Shown here in pieces: positions 8,151 to 16,873 of a DNA stretch of 64,000 nucleotides (positions within the stretch are counted from its first letter, which is position 1; each line of letters opens with the position of its first letter). A program made the translations under genes and the position numbers. The notes under the pieces are model-generated. The model had not been told where the DNA came from and made no database searches. It saw only the letters and a program-made list of their open reading frames with translations. The stretch is from Rubrobacter aplysinae (GTDB lineage: Bacteria > Actinomycetota > Rubrobacteria > Rubrobacterales > Rubrobacteraceae). The DNA lies in NCBI RefSeq assembly GCF_001029505.1, contig NZ_LEKH01000006.1, forward strand, positions 62,001-126,000, given 5' to 3'.

Positions 8151-8770
8151 CTCTCGCCCGCCGTGAGGCTCCTCAGGTACTCCAGAGCCTGGCCGGCCGG
8201 GATCACGTCCCCGTATTTGGCCTCGATATCGTAGAGGTTTGCCTCGTGGGCTCCTGGGTTGCGGTCACCGACCGCCTCTCGCGGGACCACGGGGCGGAAC
8301 CCGTACTGCAGGGCGTCCACTACGGTCGCCCGCACGCAGCCGGAGGTCGAGGCCCCGGTCACCAGCAGGGTGTCAACGCCCGCGGCGGTCAGCGCGCTGG
8401 AGAGCCCGGTGCCGAAGAACCCGGAGGCGAAGAGCTTGTTCAGCACCGGCTCCTCCTCGCGCGGGGCGAGGCGCGGGTCTATCTCGGCCCAGCGGCTGCC
8501 GGCTTCAAGGTTTAGCAGCGCCGGGATCTTGTCTATAAAGGCGGCCGCGGTCAGCTTGTCCGACTCTCGGTAGGCGACGGTGGTGAAGACCACGGGGACC
8601 CCGGACCCGCGAGCCGCCTCCAGCAGCCGGGCTATCTCGCCAACGGTGGTTTCGAGGTCGCAGGCCAGCGGCGAGTCCGGGTCGGTGAAGCCCAGCGTCA
8701 TGTCTATGACGGCGAGGGCCGGGCGCGCCCCGACCCCGCCCCGGCCGCCGAAACCCTGGATCTGGCCCAT
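8147..8770 (-). CDS. Isochorismatase-family cysteine amidohydrolase (N-carbamoylsarcosine amidase-like)
   Basis: The 207-residue protein has the catalytic triad of the isochorismatase-like hydrolases: Asp23 in Val-Ile-Asp-Met, Lys112 in Asn-Lys-Leu-Phe-Ala-Ser, and Cys145 in Thr-Ser-Gly-Cys-Val-Arg. The cysteine marks an amidohydrolase rather than a true isochorismatase. Relatives include N-carbamoylsarcosine amidohydrolase and maleamate amidase. It starts two or three bases after the hyuB stop and is the last gene of the GntR-headed operon, so it probably removes ammonia or a carbamoyl group from the product of the hydantoinase. The exact substrate is unknown. Confidence 0.85.
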   Translation of the reverse strand: MGQIQGFGGRGGVGARPALAVIDMTLGFTDPDSPLACDLETTVGEIARLLEAARGSGVPVVFTTVAYRESDKLTAAAFIDKIPALLNLEAGSRWAEIDPRLAPREEEPVLNKLFASGFFGTGLSSALTAAGVDTLLVTGASTSGCVRATVVDALQYGFRPVVPREAVGDRNPGAHEANLYDIEAKYGDVIPAGQALEYLRSLTAGER

Positions 8771-8773
8771 CCT

Positions 8774-10687
8774 CTAGCGGCCTAGCTCGCCGGAGAGCCA
8801 CTCGTTGAACCGGCGGCGGGAGCCGGAGATCTCGGCCCGGTGCTCTTCGAGAGAGGGTATAGGACCGAGGTCGAATCGCGAGGCCTTCTCGGTTCTCGCG
8901 GACCTTAGCTCCTCCCGGCGCCGCCGCGTCTTCTCGGGGTCGGGAGCCCCGGCGTCGCCGAAGACCACACCGTAGACCTCCACCGCGGCCCCGGGGCTCA
9001 CCAGGCCCCAGCGGACGTCTTTGGCCACGGCGTCGGGGTCGCGGTCGAGCGGGTCTCCGACGCCCCCGGCTCCGGCGGTCTCGAAGACCAGCAGGTCGCC
9101 GTCACGGACCGGCACGTCGCGCACCTTGGAGGGGAGCTCCACCTCCTCGCCGTCGGGCCGGATCAGGCGCTTCGCCGAGCCCGCGCCCGGCTTACCACCC
9201 GCCACGCCGTAGGGGTAGGTGTGGGCGCGGTCGTCCTGGTAGGTTATGTAGCCTTCGGCCAGGAAGCGGTACGTCCGCCTCACCCCGCAGCCGCCCCGGT
9301 TCTCCCCGGCGCCGCAGGAGTCCTGGCGGGCCTCGTAGCCCTCGACGAGCAGCGGATAGTACTTCTCCATGTACTCGACCGGAACGGCCAGGAACTCGGG
9401 CCACCACGAGTGTCCGTCGAGGCCGTCCTTGCCGGGGATGGCGGGGATGCCGCCGTAGAGTATCTCCATCGTCTGGAAAGGCTCGCCGTCGTCCTTGACG
9501 CCGGAGTAGACGAAGTTCGGGCTGGTGCCGTAGGAGCCCGAGACGTTGAACCCGATTGCCCTGGCGTAGACCGCCCCGAGCACGTCGAACAGGCGCGCCA
9601 TCACCACCAGACGGTTGCTCAGGGGGGCCGGAGCCTTCGGGCGCAGGACGCTGCCCTCGGGGATGTTTACCTTGATAACGTCGGCGTAACCGTCGTTAAA
9701 GAGTATGGTCGGATCCACGGCGGAGATCAGGAAGACCCCCGCGAACATCTGGAACATCTCCTTGTTCAGGAGGAAGTTGACCGGGCCGGGGACCTGGGCG
9801 TCGGTGCCTTCCCAGTCCAGATACAGTTCGTCCCCCTCGCGCCACATGGTCAGGTTGAGCTTTATGGGGCCGTTGCCGAGACCGTCGTCGTCGGTGTAGT
9901 CCTCGAACTCGAACCGCTCGCCTTCGGGTATGAGCTGCCGGATCAGGGCCATTATGCTGTTGCGGGTCCGGTCGAGCAGCGCGTCGCAGGCTTCGAGGTA
10001 GGTATCCTTGCCGAAGCGGTCGCAGATGTCCTTTACCCGTTGCGCCCCGGCGGCGGTCCCGGCGGCTATCGCCATCACGTCGGCGCGGGTCTCGCGCGGG
10101 GTGCGCGAATTGTGGCAGAAGGTGCGTAGTATCTCCTCGTTCAATCGCCCCGCGTCATAAAGCTTGACGGGAGGCATGCGGATACCCTCCTCGTAGATCG
10201 AACGCGCGTCCACGGGGATAGAGCCAGCCGTCGAGCCGCCGACGTCCATGAGATTGCCCCATTGTAATGCGTAACCGACATGCTCGTCGGAGTGGAAGAT
10301 CGAGCGTATGAGGAGGATGTCCGGCAGGTGTGAGGTCGAGCCCTCCATCATGTAGGGATCGTTGACGGCTATTACGTCGCCTTCTTTGAGCTCTTCGAGG
10401 GTGTAGGGCGAGTGCTCTATGACGGTGCTGACGGGGCTGCCGAACTGGCCCACGATCATGCGCCCCTGACGGTCGGCGATCATGGGGAACTCGTCGGCCT
10501 GCTCCCGGATCACGGGGCTCACGGCGGTCGTGATGAGCACCCGGTCCATCTCGTGGCGGACGTTCTTCAGGGCGTTCTCGATGATGTCGAGGGTGACCTG
10601 GTCTATGTCGTGCTCGCGCACGAAGTCGGGCAGACCACCCTGTGACGAATGCTGTGAATGGGACGAGCGGGACTCTTCACCAAGCAT
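8774..10687 (-). CDS. hyuB: Hydantoinase B / oxoprolinase family protein
   Basis: This 637-residue protein matches the HyuB family, the partner subunit of ATP-dependent hydantoinases, 5-oxoprolinases, caprolactamase and acetone/acetophenone carboxylases. The family features Asn-Asp-Pro-Tyr near residue 105, a His-Leu-Pro-Asp-Ile segment, and a Gly-Gly-Gly-Asp-Pro-like Gly-Val-Gly-Asp-Pro-Leu motif in the C-terminal third are visible. The start ATG lies behind GGAGGAGG that overlaps the end of hyuA, so the two subunits are coupled. It is somewhat longer than the usual 520-590 residues because of a C-terminal helical extension rich in Arg and Glu. Confidence 0.92.
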   Translation of the reverse strand: MLGEESRSSHSQHSSQGGLPDFVREHDIDQVTLDIIENALKNVRHEMDRVLITTAVSPVIREQADEFPMIADRQGRMIVGQFGSPVSTVIEHSPYTLEELKEGDVIAVNDPYMMEGSTSHLPDILLIRSIFHSDEHVGYALQWGNLMDVGGSTAGSIPVDARSIYEEGIRMPPVKLYDAGRLNEEILRTFCHNSRTPRETRADVMAIAAGTAAGAQRVKDICDRFGKDTYLEACDALLDRTRNSIMALIRQLIPEGERFEFEDYTDDDGLGNGPIKLNLTMWREGDELYLDWEGTDAQVPGPVNFLLNKEMFQMFAGVFLISAVDPTILFNDGYADVIKVNIPEGSVLRPKAPAPLSNRLVVMARLFDVLGAVYARAIGFNVSGSYGTSPNFVYSGVKDDGEPFQTMEILYGGIPAIPGKDGLDGHSWWPEFLAVPVEYMEKYYPLLVEGYEARQDSCGAGENRGGCGVRRTYRFLAEGYITYQDDRAHTYPYGVAGGKPGAGSAKRLIRPDGEEVELPSKVRDVPVRDGDLLVFETAGAGGVGDPLDRDPDAVAKDVRWGLVSPGAAVEVYGVVFGDAGAPDPEKTRRRREELRSARTEKASRFDLGPIPSLEEHRAEISGSRRRFNEWLSGELGR

Positions 10688-10689
10688 AT

Positions 10690-12804
10690 CTACGCCTCCT
10701 CCAGGATCTGTGAGTCCTCTAAGCTCTGCAGGCTCTCTATGAGGACGTTGCCGAAACGGTCCACGGCGGCCCGGTACCCGGGTTCGACGACGGTCGTGGT
10801 GTCGGGCTGGGCGATTATCGCCGGTCCGATGACCACGTTGCCGGGGCGCAGCCGGTCGCGGGCGTAGGTCGGGCTCTCGTGCCAGCCGCCGAAGTAGACC
10901 GGCTCGTGGGACTCGATAGCGCCAGAGGCATCCTCGCCGGCCCCGTTCTCCGAGGGGGTCAGGGAGACGCCTTTTATCTTGCCCCGCCCCACGACCCGCA
11001 GCGTCGCCATCTCGAGCGGCGAGTCCGGCAGCTCGAAGTTGTAGCGGCCCTTGTGCTCCGGCTCGAAACGCTCGCGCAGGAACGTGCAGTCGGCCCCGTT
11101 ACCGCCGTCCAGCCCATCCAGTTCATCCAGCTCGCCTAACTCCACCCGGCACGGGATCTGGATGTTCTGTAGGTAGTAGCGGCAGTCCACGTACAGTTCG
11201 TAGTCGCGCTCGGAGCCGTCCACCCCCTCTCCGGCGAGCCATTCCTCCGCCTGGGAGAGCAGGGACTGTAGGCGCTCCTTGAGGTCTGTGGCGGAGGTCT
11301 CCTCGGCGAGCCGCAGGTAGGTCTCGGGGAACTCGTTCTTGGTATCCGACGAGAGAAAGCCGAACGCGCTCATCACCCCCGGCGTCGGCGGGATCACGAC
11401 GGGCCTGGAGCGGATCAGGCGCGCCAGCGCGCAGGCGTGCAGCGGACCGGCCCCGCCGAAGGCGACCAGCCCGAACCCGCGCGGGTCGTGGCCCCGCTCC
11501 ACACTCACCACCCGCAGCGCCGCGTGCATGTTCTCGTTGACGATCTCCAGGATGGCCTCGGCGGCCTCCTCCACGCTCATGCCCAGGGGCTCGGCGACCT
11601 TTCCTACGGCCTCGCGGGCCGCCGCTTCGTCGAGCGCGAGGGTGCGCCCCAGCCGGGCTCCGGGCGAGATGCGGTGCAGCACCACGTTCGCGTCGGTGAC
11701 GGTGGGCTCGGTGCCGCCCCGCCCGTAGCAAGCCGGGCCCGGGCTCGCCCCGGCGCTCGCCGGACCGACCTGCAAGGCGCCGCTGGTGGAGACGAAAGCG
11801 ATAGACCCGCCGCCCGCCCCGACGCTGTGGACGTCGGCGGCCGGAGACTTGAACTGGTAGTACCCGAGAGACATCTCGCGCTGCACCAGCTCCGAGCCGC
11901 CGAGGCAGAGGGAGACGTCGGTGGAGGTACCGCCGACGTCCAGCGTAAGCACGTCCTCGACCCCGATCTCCCGCGAGAGGTACGCCGCCCCGGTAACGCC
12001 GCCGGAAGGGCCAGAAAGGGCGATCTGGATGGGCCGCGAGGCCGTGGCCCGGGTGCTCATCGCCCCGCCGTCGGAGCGGACTATGGATAGGTTGCCGGAA
12101 AAGTTCCTCTCGCGGATCGAGGACTCGAAGCCGTTCATGTAGGTGATGGTGCTCGGCTGGACCGCCGTGTTTATAACGGTCGTCAGGGTCCGCTCGTACT
12201 CGCCGTACTCCTGGCCGATGTCCGCCGAGATGGAGACGGCGAGATCCGGGTACATCTCGGCCACGATCTCGCGCACGCGCCGCTCGTGATCAGGGTTCAT
12301 GTAGGAGTTCAAGAAGCCGACCGCGAGCGCTTCCACACCCCGCTCGACCAGCCCCTCGACGGCGGAACGTACCTCGTCCTCGTCGAGGGGCTTCAGCACG
12401 GTCCCGTCGGCCAGGGTGCGCTGGTCTATGCCCCGCGTGTCGGTCGGGTCGGCGGCGGGGTCCGGCTTGACGAGCGCCATCCAGCCGTAGAGCGGCCCCG
12501 GGGTCCAGGCGCGGGCGAGGTGCAGGATCTGCTCGTGTCCCTTCGTGGTCAACAGCCCGACCCTGGCCCCCTTGTTCTCCAGGATCATGTTCGTCACCAC
12601 GGTGGTGCCGTGGAAGAACAGGTTCAGCTCCTCGAACGTGATCCCGAGCCGCTCGCAGACCTTCTCCACGCCGGTCACCACGCCCCGTGAAGGGTCGTCC
12701 GGCGTGGACAGGACCTTCTCCTCGGTCAGCCCGCCGGTCTCTTCGTCGAAGGCCAGCACGTCGGTGAAGGTCCCCCCGACGTCTACGGCCACGTTATATG
12801 CCAT
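10690..12804 (-). CDS. hyuA: Hydantoinase A / oxoprolinase family protein
   Basis: The 704-residue protein is the ATP-binding HyuA subunit of the hydantoinase/oxoprolinase family. It begins with the phosphate-binding Asp-Val-Gly-Gly-Thr-Phe-Thr-Asp motif at about residue 8, and a second actin-like motif, Leu-Asp-Val-Gly-Gly-Thr-Ser-Thr-Asp, near residue 285. Together with HyuB it opens lactam, imide or hydantoin rings using ATP. It starts at an ATG behind GGGGAGAG and lies downstream of the HMG-CoA-lyase-like gene with a 116-base gap filled by short repeats. Substrate is not readable from sequence. Confidence 0.92.
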   Translation of the reverse strand: MAYNVAVDVGGTFTDVLAFDEETGGLTEEKVLSTPDDPSRGVVTGVEKVCERLGITFEELNLFFHGTTVVTNMILENKGARVGLLTTKGHEQILHLARAWTPGPLYGWMALVKPDPAADPTDTRGIDQRTLADGTVLKPLDEDEVRSAVEGLVERGVEALAVGFLNSYMNPDHERRVREIVAEMYPDLAVSISADIGQEYGEYERTLTTVINTAVQPSTITYMNGFESSIRERNFSGNLSIVRSDGGAMSTRATASRPIQIALSGPSGGVTGAAYLSREIGVEDVLTLDVGGTSTDVSLCLGGSELVQREMSLGYYQFKSPAADVHSVGAGGGSIAFVSTSGALQVGPASAGASPGPACYGRGGTEPTVTDANVVLHRISPGARLGRTLALDEAAAREAVGKVAEPLGMSVEEAAEAILEIVNENMHAALRVVSVERGHDPRGFGLVAFGGAGPLHACALARLIRSRPVVIPPTPGVMSAFGFLSSDTKNEFPETYLRLAEETSATDLKERLQSLLSQAEEWLAGEGVDGSERDYELYVDCRYYLQNIQIPCRVELGELDELDGLDGGNGADCTFLRERFEPEHKGRYNFELPDSPLEMATLRVVGRGKIKGVSLTPSENGAGEDASGAIESHEPVYFGGWHESPTYARDRLRPGNVVIGPAIIAQPDTTTVVEPGYRAAVDRFGNVLIESLQSLEDSQILEEA

Positions 12805-12850
12805 TCTCTCCCCTTCCTTTCCCTGTAAGCCGCGGCCCCGCGGCCTCCCC

Positions 12851-12912
12851 TTTACGACCCTTTGTTACGACCCTTTACAGTCCTTCACGGTCCTTACGAC
12901 CCTTTACGGACC
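12851..12912. repeat. Degenerate short tandem repeats between hyuA and the lyase gene
   Basis: TTACGACCC recurs at about 12852, 12865 and 12894, with weaker TTCACGGTCC and TTTACGGACCC copies between and after. The spacing is about 10-14 bp. The block fills the only sizeable gap inside the operon. Confidence 0.55.
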
Positions 12913-12920
12913 CACGAGAC

Positions 12921-13871
12921 CTATCCGGCCACCGGATCGAAGCTCCCCGCCTTGTAGAGCTGCCCCGGCAGCTCCTTGCCGAGTTCCCCGGCCAGCCACC
13001 CGGCGCACTCCATTAGCCGGTCGAGATCCACCCCGGTCTCATAACCCATGCCGTGCAGGAGGTACACCAGATCCTCCGTAGCTATGTTGCCCGTGGCCCT
13101 CGGCGCGAACGGACAGCCCCCCGTGCCGCCCACGGAGGCGTCGAGCACCCGGGCCCCGGACTCTACGGCGGCCAGCGCGTTCGCGAGCCCCGTGTTCCGG
13201 GTGTCGTGGAAATGCCCCCCGACATCCGTCCCGGGCTCCACGGAGCCGGATAGCTCTCCCACGAGCTCCCGAACCTGGGATGGGACCCCGACCCCGATGG
13301 TGTCGGCCAGCACCAGCTCGTCGGGCCGTGAAGCGAGGACCTCCCCGGCCAGCCGGAGCACGGTCCCGGCTTCCACCCTCCCCTCAAACGGACACCCGAA
13401 GGCGGCCGAGAGCGTTATGGAGACCCGTAAGCCGTCGGATCTGGCACGCTCCGTGAGCCTTGCGGCGAGCGCCGCGCCCTCGGCGGCGGTCGTGTTCTGG
13501 TTGCGCCGGGCGAACTCGTCGGTGACCGGGAAGGCGTAGCGTATCTCACCCGCCCCGGCCGCCAGGGCACGCTCGTAGCCCTTCTCGTTCAGCACCAGCC
13601 CGGCGAACTTCGAGCCGGACCGGCCTCCGGACATGCCCTGCACTACTCCCTGCATTACCTCCTCGGCCCCGGCCATCTGGGGTACGCGCCTCGGGTTTAC
13701 GAAGCTCGCGGCCTCGACCCGCGGCAGACCGGCGGCGGCGAGCCTCTGGCACAGGGCGACGCGGGTCTCGACCGAGAGTGTTCTGTCCTCGTTCTGGAGA
13801 CCGTCGCGCGGGCCCACGTCCACGAGCTCGACCCGCGCCGAACGCGCCGAATGGCGTACTGGATCGTGCAT
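12921..13871 (-). CDS. HMG-CoA lyase-like protein (acyl-CoA retro-aldol lyase)
   Basis: The 316-residue protein is a HMGL-type TIM-barrel lyase. The substrate-binding Gly-Pro-Arg-Asp-Gly-Leu-Gln-Asn is at residues 20-27, the metal ligands His220 and His222 are in Gly-His-Phe-His-Asp-Thr, and the catalytic cysteine is Cys253 in Gly-Gly-Cys-Pro-Phe-Ala. Such enzymes split 3-hydroxy-3-methylglutaryl-CoA or related branched 3-hydroxyacyl-CoAs. I chose ATG at 13871, which overlaps the stop of the CoA-transferase as TAATG, over longer frames. Between a CoA-transferase and a hydantoinase, it probably acts on a different acyl-CoA than in leucine breakdown; that is inference. Confidence 0.88.
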   Translation of the reverse strand: MHDPVRHSARSARVELVDVGPRDGLQNEDRTLSVETRVALCQRLAAAGLPRVEAASFVNPRRVPQMAGAEEVMQGVVQGMSGGRSGSKFAGLVLNEKGYERALAAGAGEIRYAFPVTDEFARRNQNTTAAEGAALAARLTERARSDGLRVSITLSAAFGCPFEGRVEAGTVLRLAGEVLASRPDELVLADTIGVGVPSQVRELVGELSGSVEPGTDVGGHFHDTRNTGLANALAAVESGARVLDASVGGTGGCPFAPRATGNIATEDLVYLLHGMGYETGVDLDRLMECAGWLAGELGKELPGQLYKAGSFDPVAG

Positions 13872-15094
13872 TAGATCACCCCCCGCTCCCCGAGCGCCGC
13901 CAGCTCCTCTCCGTCGAGGCCGAGTACGCCACCGTAGACCTCCTCGTTGTGTTGTCCGAGCGCCGGCCCGGTCCACTTGACCCCGCCCGGGGTTCCGGTG
14001 AGGCGTGGCACGACGTTCTGCATGGGGACCTCCCCTATCTCCGGGTCCTCGACGCCGACTATGTTCTCGCGGGCGGCGTAGTGCGGGTCGGACAGCATAT
14101 CTTCCGCGGTGTAGACCTTACCCGCCGGGACCCCGGCCTCGCGCATCGTGTCGAGGACCTCCCCGGCGGTGCGCTCCCGGGTCCAGGCGGAGATCTCCTC
14201 GTCCAGCACCTCCTGGTGCTCGCCCCGGGCGTGGTGGGTGGCGTAGCGTTCTTCGGAGGCCCATTCGGCGTGGCCCACCGCCTCCGCCAGACGCCCGAAC
14301 ACGGTGTCGGCGTTGCCCGCTATGAGGACGTAGTCGCCGTCGGAGGTGGGATATATGTTCGAGGGCGCGACAAAGGGCAGGACGGTGCCCGTCCGGTCCC
14401 GGACGTGATCCGTTAGCGCGTACTCGGGGATGGTGCTCTCCATCATGGCGAGCACGGCCTCGTAGATCCCTATATCCACCACCTGTCCCATCCCGCCCCG
14501 CGCGTCGCGGTTGTAGAGGGCGGTAAGAGCCCCGAGGGCCCCGAAGGTGGCGGCCAGCGAGTCGCCGAGGCTTACGCCGGTGCGCGGCGGCGGCTGGTCG
14601 GGGAACCCGGTAACGTGCCGGATGCCGCCCATCGCCTCTCCTATCGCACCGAACCCGGCCTGATCCCGGTAGGGCCCGGTCTGCCCGTAGCCCGAGACCC
14701 GGACCATCACGAGACCGGGGTTCGTCTCACGCAGGTCCTCGTATCCCATCCCCCACCGCTCCAGGGTGCCGGGCCGGAAGTTCTCGACCAGCACGTCCGC
14801 GCCGTCCACCAGCGAGCGGGCCAGCTTCTGGCCCTCCTCCTCGCGCAGGTTCAGGGTGACGGACTTCTTGTTGCGCGCGATCACGGGCCACCACAGCGTG
14901 CGGCCGTTCTTCTGGTGCCGGCCCCAGACCCGCATCGGGTCTCCCTTGCCCGGCGGCTCGACCTTTATGACCTCCGCGCCGAAGTCCGCCAGCAACTGTC
15001 CGCAGAAAGGACCGGCCAGGAGACTGCCCATCTCCACCACCCGCACCCCTTCAAGAGGCAGCCCCCCGGAAGCATCTGAGTACGCCTGGTTCAA
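13871..15094 (-). CDS. CaiB/BaiF (family III) CoA-transferase
   Basis: This 407-residue protein is a family III CoA-transferase. The N-terminal Leu-Ala-Gly-Pro-Phe-Cys-Gly-Gln-Leu-Leu-Ala-Asp-Phe-Gly-Ala and Val-Ile-Lys-Val-Glu-Pro-Pro motifs are typical, as is Asn-Phe-Arg-Pro-Gly near residue 105. Such enzymes move CoA from one acyl-CoA to a carboxylic acid. It starts at TTG overlapping the regulator's stop (TTGA) and its stop overlaps the lyase start, so regulator, transferase and lyase form one coupled unit. It probably activates the acid that the lyase cleaves. Confidence 0.92.
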   Translation of the reverse strand: MNQAYSDASGGLPLEGVRVVEMGSLLAGPFCGQLLADFGAEVIKVEPPGKGDPMRVWGRHQKNGRTLWWPVIARNKKSVTLNLREEEGQKLARSLVDGADVLVENFRPGTLERWGMGYEDLRETNPGLVMVRVSGYGQTGPYRDQAGFGAIGEAMGGIRHVTGFPDQPPPRTGVSLGDSLAATFGALGALTALYNRDARGGMGQVVDIGIYEAVLAMMESTIPEYALTDHVRDRTGTVLPFVAPSNIYPTSDGDYVLIAGNADTVFGRLAEAVGHAEWASEERYATHHARGEHQEVLDEEISAWTRERTAGEVLDTMREAGVPAGKVYTAEDMLSDPHYAARENIVGVEDPEIGEVPMQNVVPRLTGTPGGVKWTGPALGQHNEEVYGGVLGLDGEELAALGERGVI

Positions 15095-15789
15095 TACTTC
15101 TCCTCTCGCCCTTCTCTAAGAGATCGAATCACGAAATCTCTCCCTTCGTAAACGTGCTCGCGCATCACTATCCCGGCCCGCTCGCCGTCCCCAGCCTCCA
15201 GAGCTTCGAGAATCCTGCGATGGTAATGGTTGGATATTGCCCGCTCGCGCGGCGTGTACCAGAAGAAAGCCCTGAAGACGAGCGGCACCTGCACGGTCCT
15301 CTGGATCAGCTTCTCCAGCCGCCGGTTGTGGCTCGCCGCCACGATGGCCCCGTGGAAATCCTGATTCCGGGCGACCAGACGCCTTATGTTTTCCTCCGGC
15401 GTCCCGCCACGCTCCCGCTGTATCTCCAACTCCAAGCGCTCCATCTCCCCGGCAAGCTCCCCCAGCCTCCGCCACTCGGAGGCCCCGATCCGGTCCGCGG
15501 CCCGGCGCGCGGCGTGCCCCTCCAGCACGGCGCGCAGGTCGTATATCTCCCACACCTCCTCCGCCGAGAACGAGCAGACCACCGCCCCGCGGTTCTGCGC
15601 GATCTCCACCAGACCCTCCGCCTCAAGCATGGCCAACGCCTGGCGGACCGGCGTCCTGCTAACCCCCAGCTCGGCGGCGATCTGCTCCTCGACCAATCGC
15701 TCCCCGGGCCGGTGCTCTCCGAGCATGATCCCGCGCCGAATCTCCTCCAGTACCCCGGAATTCCCGACCCTCTGCCCCTGAGCCCCCAA
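15091..15789 (-). CDS. GntR family (FCD domain) transcriptional regulator
   Basis: The 232-residue protein has an N-terminal winged helix (about 8-75) with Ser-Arg-Thr-Pro-Val-Arg-Gln-Ala-Leu, the classic GntR recognition helix, and a C-terminal all-helical FCD ligand-binding domain with metal-binding type histidines and an Asp-Leu-Arg segment near residue 88. It starts at TTG. It heads the catabolic operon on the minus strand, and two TGTATACA operator candidates lie 52 and about 186 bases upstream. It most likely represses the operon and is released by a carboxylic acid substrate or intermediate. Confidence 0.92.
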   Translation of the reverse strand: MGAQGQRVGNSGVLEEIRRGIMLGEHRPGERLVEEQIAAELGVSRTPVRQALAMLEAEGLVEIAQNRGAVVCSFSAEEVWEIYDLRAVLEGHAARRAADRIGASEWRRLGELAGEMERLELEIQRERGGTPEENIRRLVARNQDFHGAIVAASHNRRLEKLIQRTVQVPLVFRAFFWYTPRERAISNHYHRRILEALEAGDGERAGIVMREHVYEGRDFVIRSLREGREEKY

Positions 15790-15840
15790 CTACAATACCC
15801 CCGACACAAAACGCCACAAAAGTTCTTCTGGTTACAGACT

Positions 15841-15852
15841 ATTGTATACAAT
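15841..15852. promoter_or_regulatory. Probable GntR/FCD operator 1
   Basis: ATTGTATACAAT is a perfect 12-bp palindrome lying 52 bases upstream of the regulator's start codon. FCD-type GntR proteins commonly bind palindromes of this kind with a TGTATACA-like centre. Confidence 0.75.
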
Positions 15853-15974
15853 CTATCCGAACGAAGCACCCCGAGTCAAGCGCGAGACGTTTTCCATCCC
15901 GGAATATCGTTAATTAGAGGGTATAAAAGAGCGCGAAAAGCTTAGCTCTGTCTCACAGGAGCCGTGGCGTAATT

Positions 15975-15986
15975 TCTGTATACAAT
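15975..15986. promoter_or_regulatory. Probable GntR/FCD operator 2
   Basis: TCTGTATACAAT matches operator 1 at 10 of 12 positions and keeps the TGTATACA core at 15977-15984. The centres of the two sites are 134 bp apart, which would allow looping or control of a promoter between them. It lies 49 bases from the end of the adenylate kinase gene. Confidence 0.65.
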
Positions 15987-16034
15987 TTCTATGCAGTTTG
16001 GGAGCGTGGAAGTCGGGGGAGGTGCGGCCCCGGG

Positions 16035-16703
16035 TCAGGCGCTCTGCTTGGGGCTCTCCGGGTGATTGAGGGCCTCCAGTATGGCCCCCGTTACCCGGTT
16101 TATGGGTTGGTCCGCGTCCACCACGGAGAGCAGCCCCCGGCTCTCGTAGTGTTCTTTCAGGGGGCCGGCCTCTTCATGGTAGATCTGTAGCTGTTTTCGG
16201 ATGGGGCCCTCGCCGTCGTCATCCCGGCGGACGAAAGGCCCCGGGTCCATGTGCTCCGAAGGATCGGGCGGCGGGTCATTCTCGGTGTGGTAGACCATGC
16301 GCGTGGCCTGGCTGTGTACCCTCCCGCTCACTATGCGGCGCACCAGCTCGTCGTCCGAGGGGCCTTCGAGGGCGATCACGCGCGTAAGCGGCCCTCCCCG
16401 GCGACCTTCCAGGCGCTCGTCCAGAGCCTGGGCCTGGGACAGGCTGCGTGGGAAGCCGTCCAGTATCCAGAACCCCGCGGGCTGGAGCCTGGTCCCGACG
16501 AGCTCTAGTATCGTCTCATCCGGCACCTGCTCCCCGCGCCGGTAGAAGCCCTCCGCCTGGCGGCCGAGCTCCGTGCCGGCCTCTATGTGTGTCCGGATCA
16601 TCTCACCCGTGGAGACCCGCATGTAGCCCGTGAGCATCTGCGAGATCCTCTGCGCCTGACTAGTCTTGCCCGCGCCGACGGGACCTATGAACGCCAGCTT
16701 CAT
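16035..16703 (-). CDS. adk: Adenylate kinase family nucleoside monophosphate kinase
   Basis: The 222-residue protein has the phosphate loop Gly-Pro-Val-Gly-Ala-Gly-Lys-Thr near residue 7, an AMP-site Ser-Thr-Gly-Glu-Met-Ile-Arg, and Asp-Gly-Phe-Pro-Arg-Ser at about residue 84. A LID region of full length is present but lacks the four zinc cysteines. It phosphorylates AMP (or a similar nucleotide) with ATP. I chose ATG at 16703, behind GGAGGAGGCGG; upstream in-frame codons are unlikely to be translated. It is not in the ribosomal-protein operon where adk usually sits, so it may be a second copy. Confidence 0.85.
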   Translation of the reverse strand: MKLAFIGPVGAGKTSQAQRISQMLTGYMRVSTGEMIRTHIEAGTELGRQAEGFYRRGEQVPDETILELVGTRLQPAGFWILDGFPRSLSQAQALDERLEGRRGGPLTRVIALEGPSDDELVRRIVSGRVHSQATRMVYHTENDPPPDPSEHMDPGPFVRRDDDGEGPIRKQLQIYHEEAGPLKEHYESRGLLSVVDADQPINRVTGAILEALNHPESPKQSA

Positions 16704-16837
16704 CCCAACCGCCTCCTCCGTACGCTGCTCTGTCACCAGTCCCGCCACCGGGGTGCCGGGGAACACCGCTCCGCTCTATCCCGGCCCTTACGATTAGTGC
16801 CGAAGATTACCCTTCCACCCGCTATTATGAAACATGC

Positions 16838-16866
16838 CGGACACGTACGGGACGTTTGGATATACT
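16838..16866 (+). promoter_or_regulatory. Leaderless promoter of the transhydrogenase operon
   Basis: CGGACA at 16838-16843 (four of six matches to TTGACA) is followed after 17 bases by TATACT at 16861-16866. The ATG of the alpha subunit starts after seven further bases, which is where transcription should begin, and no Shine-Dalgarno is present. Confidence 0.65.
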
Positions 16867-16873
16867 ACAGCGT

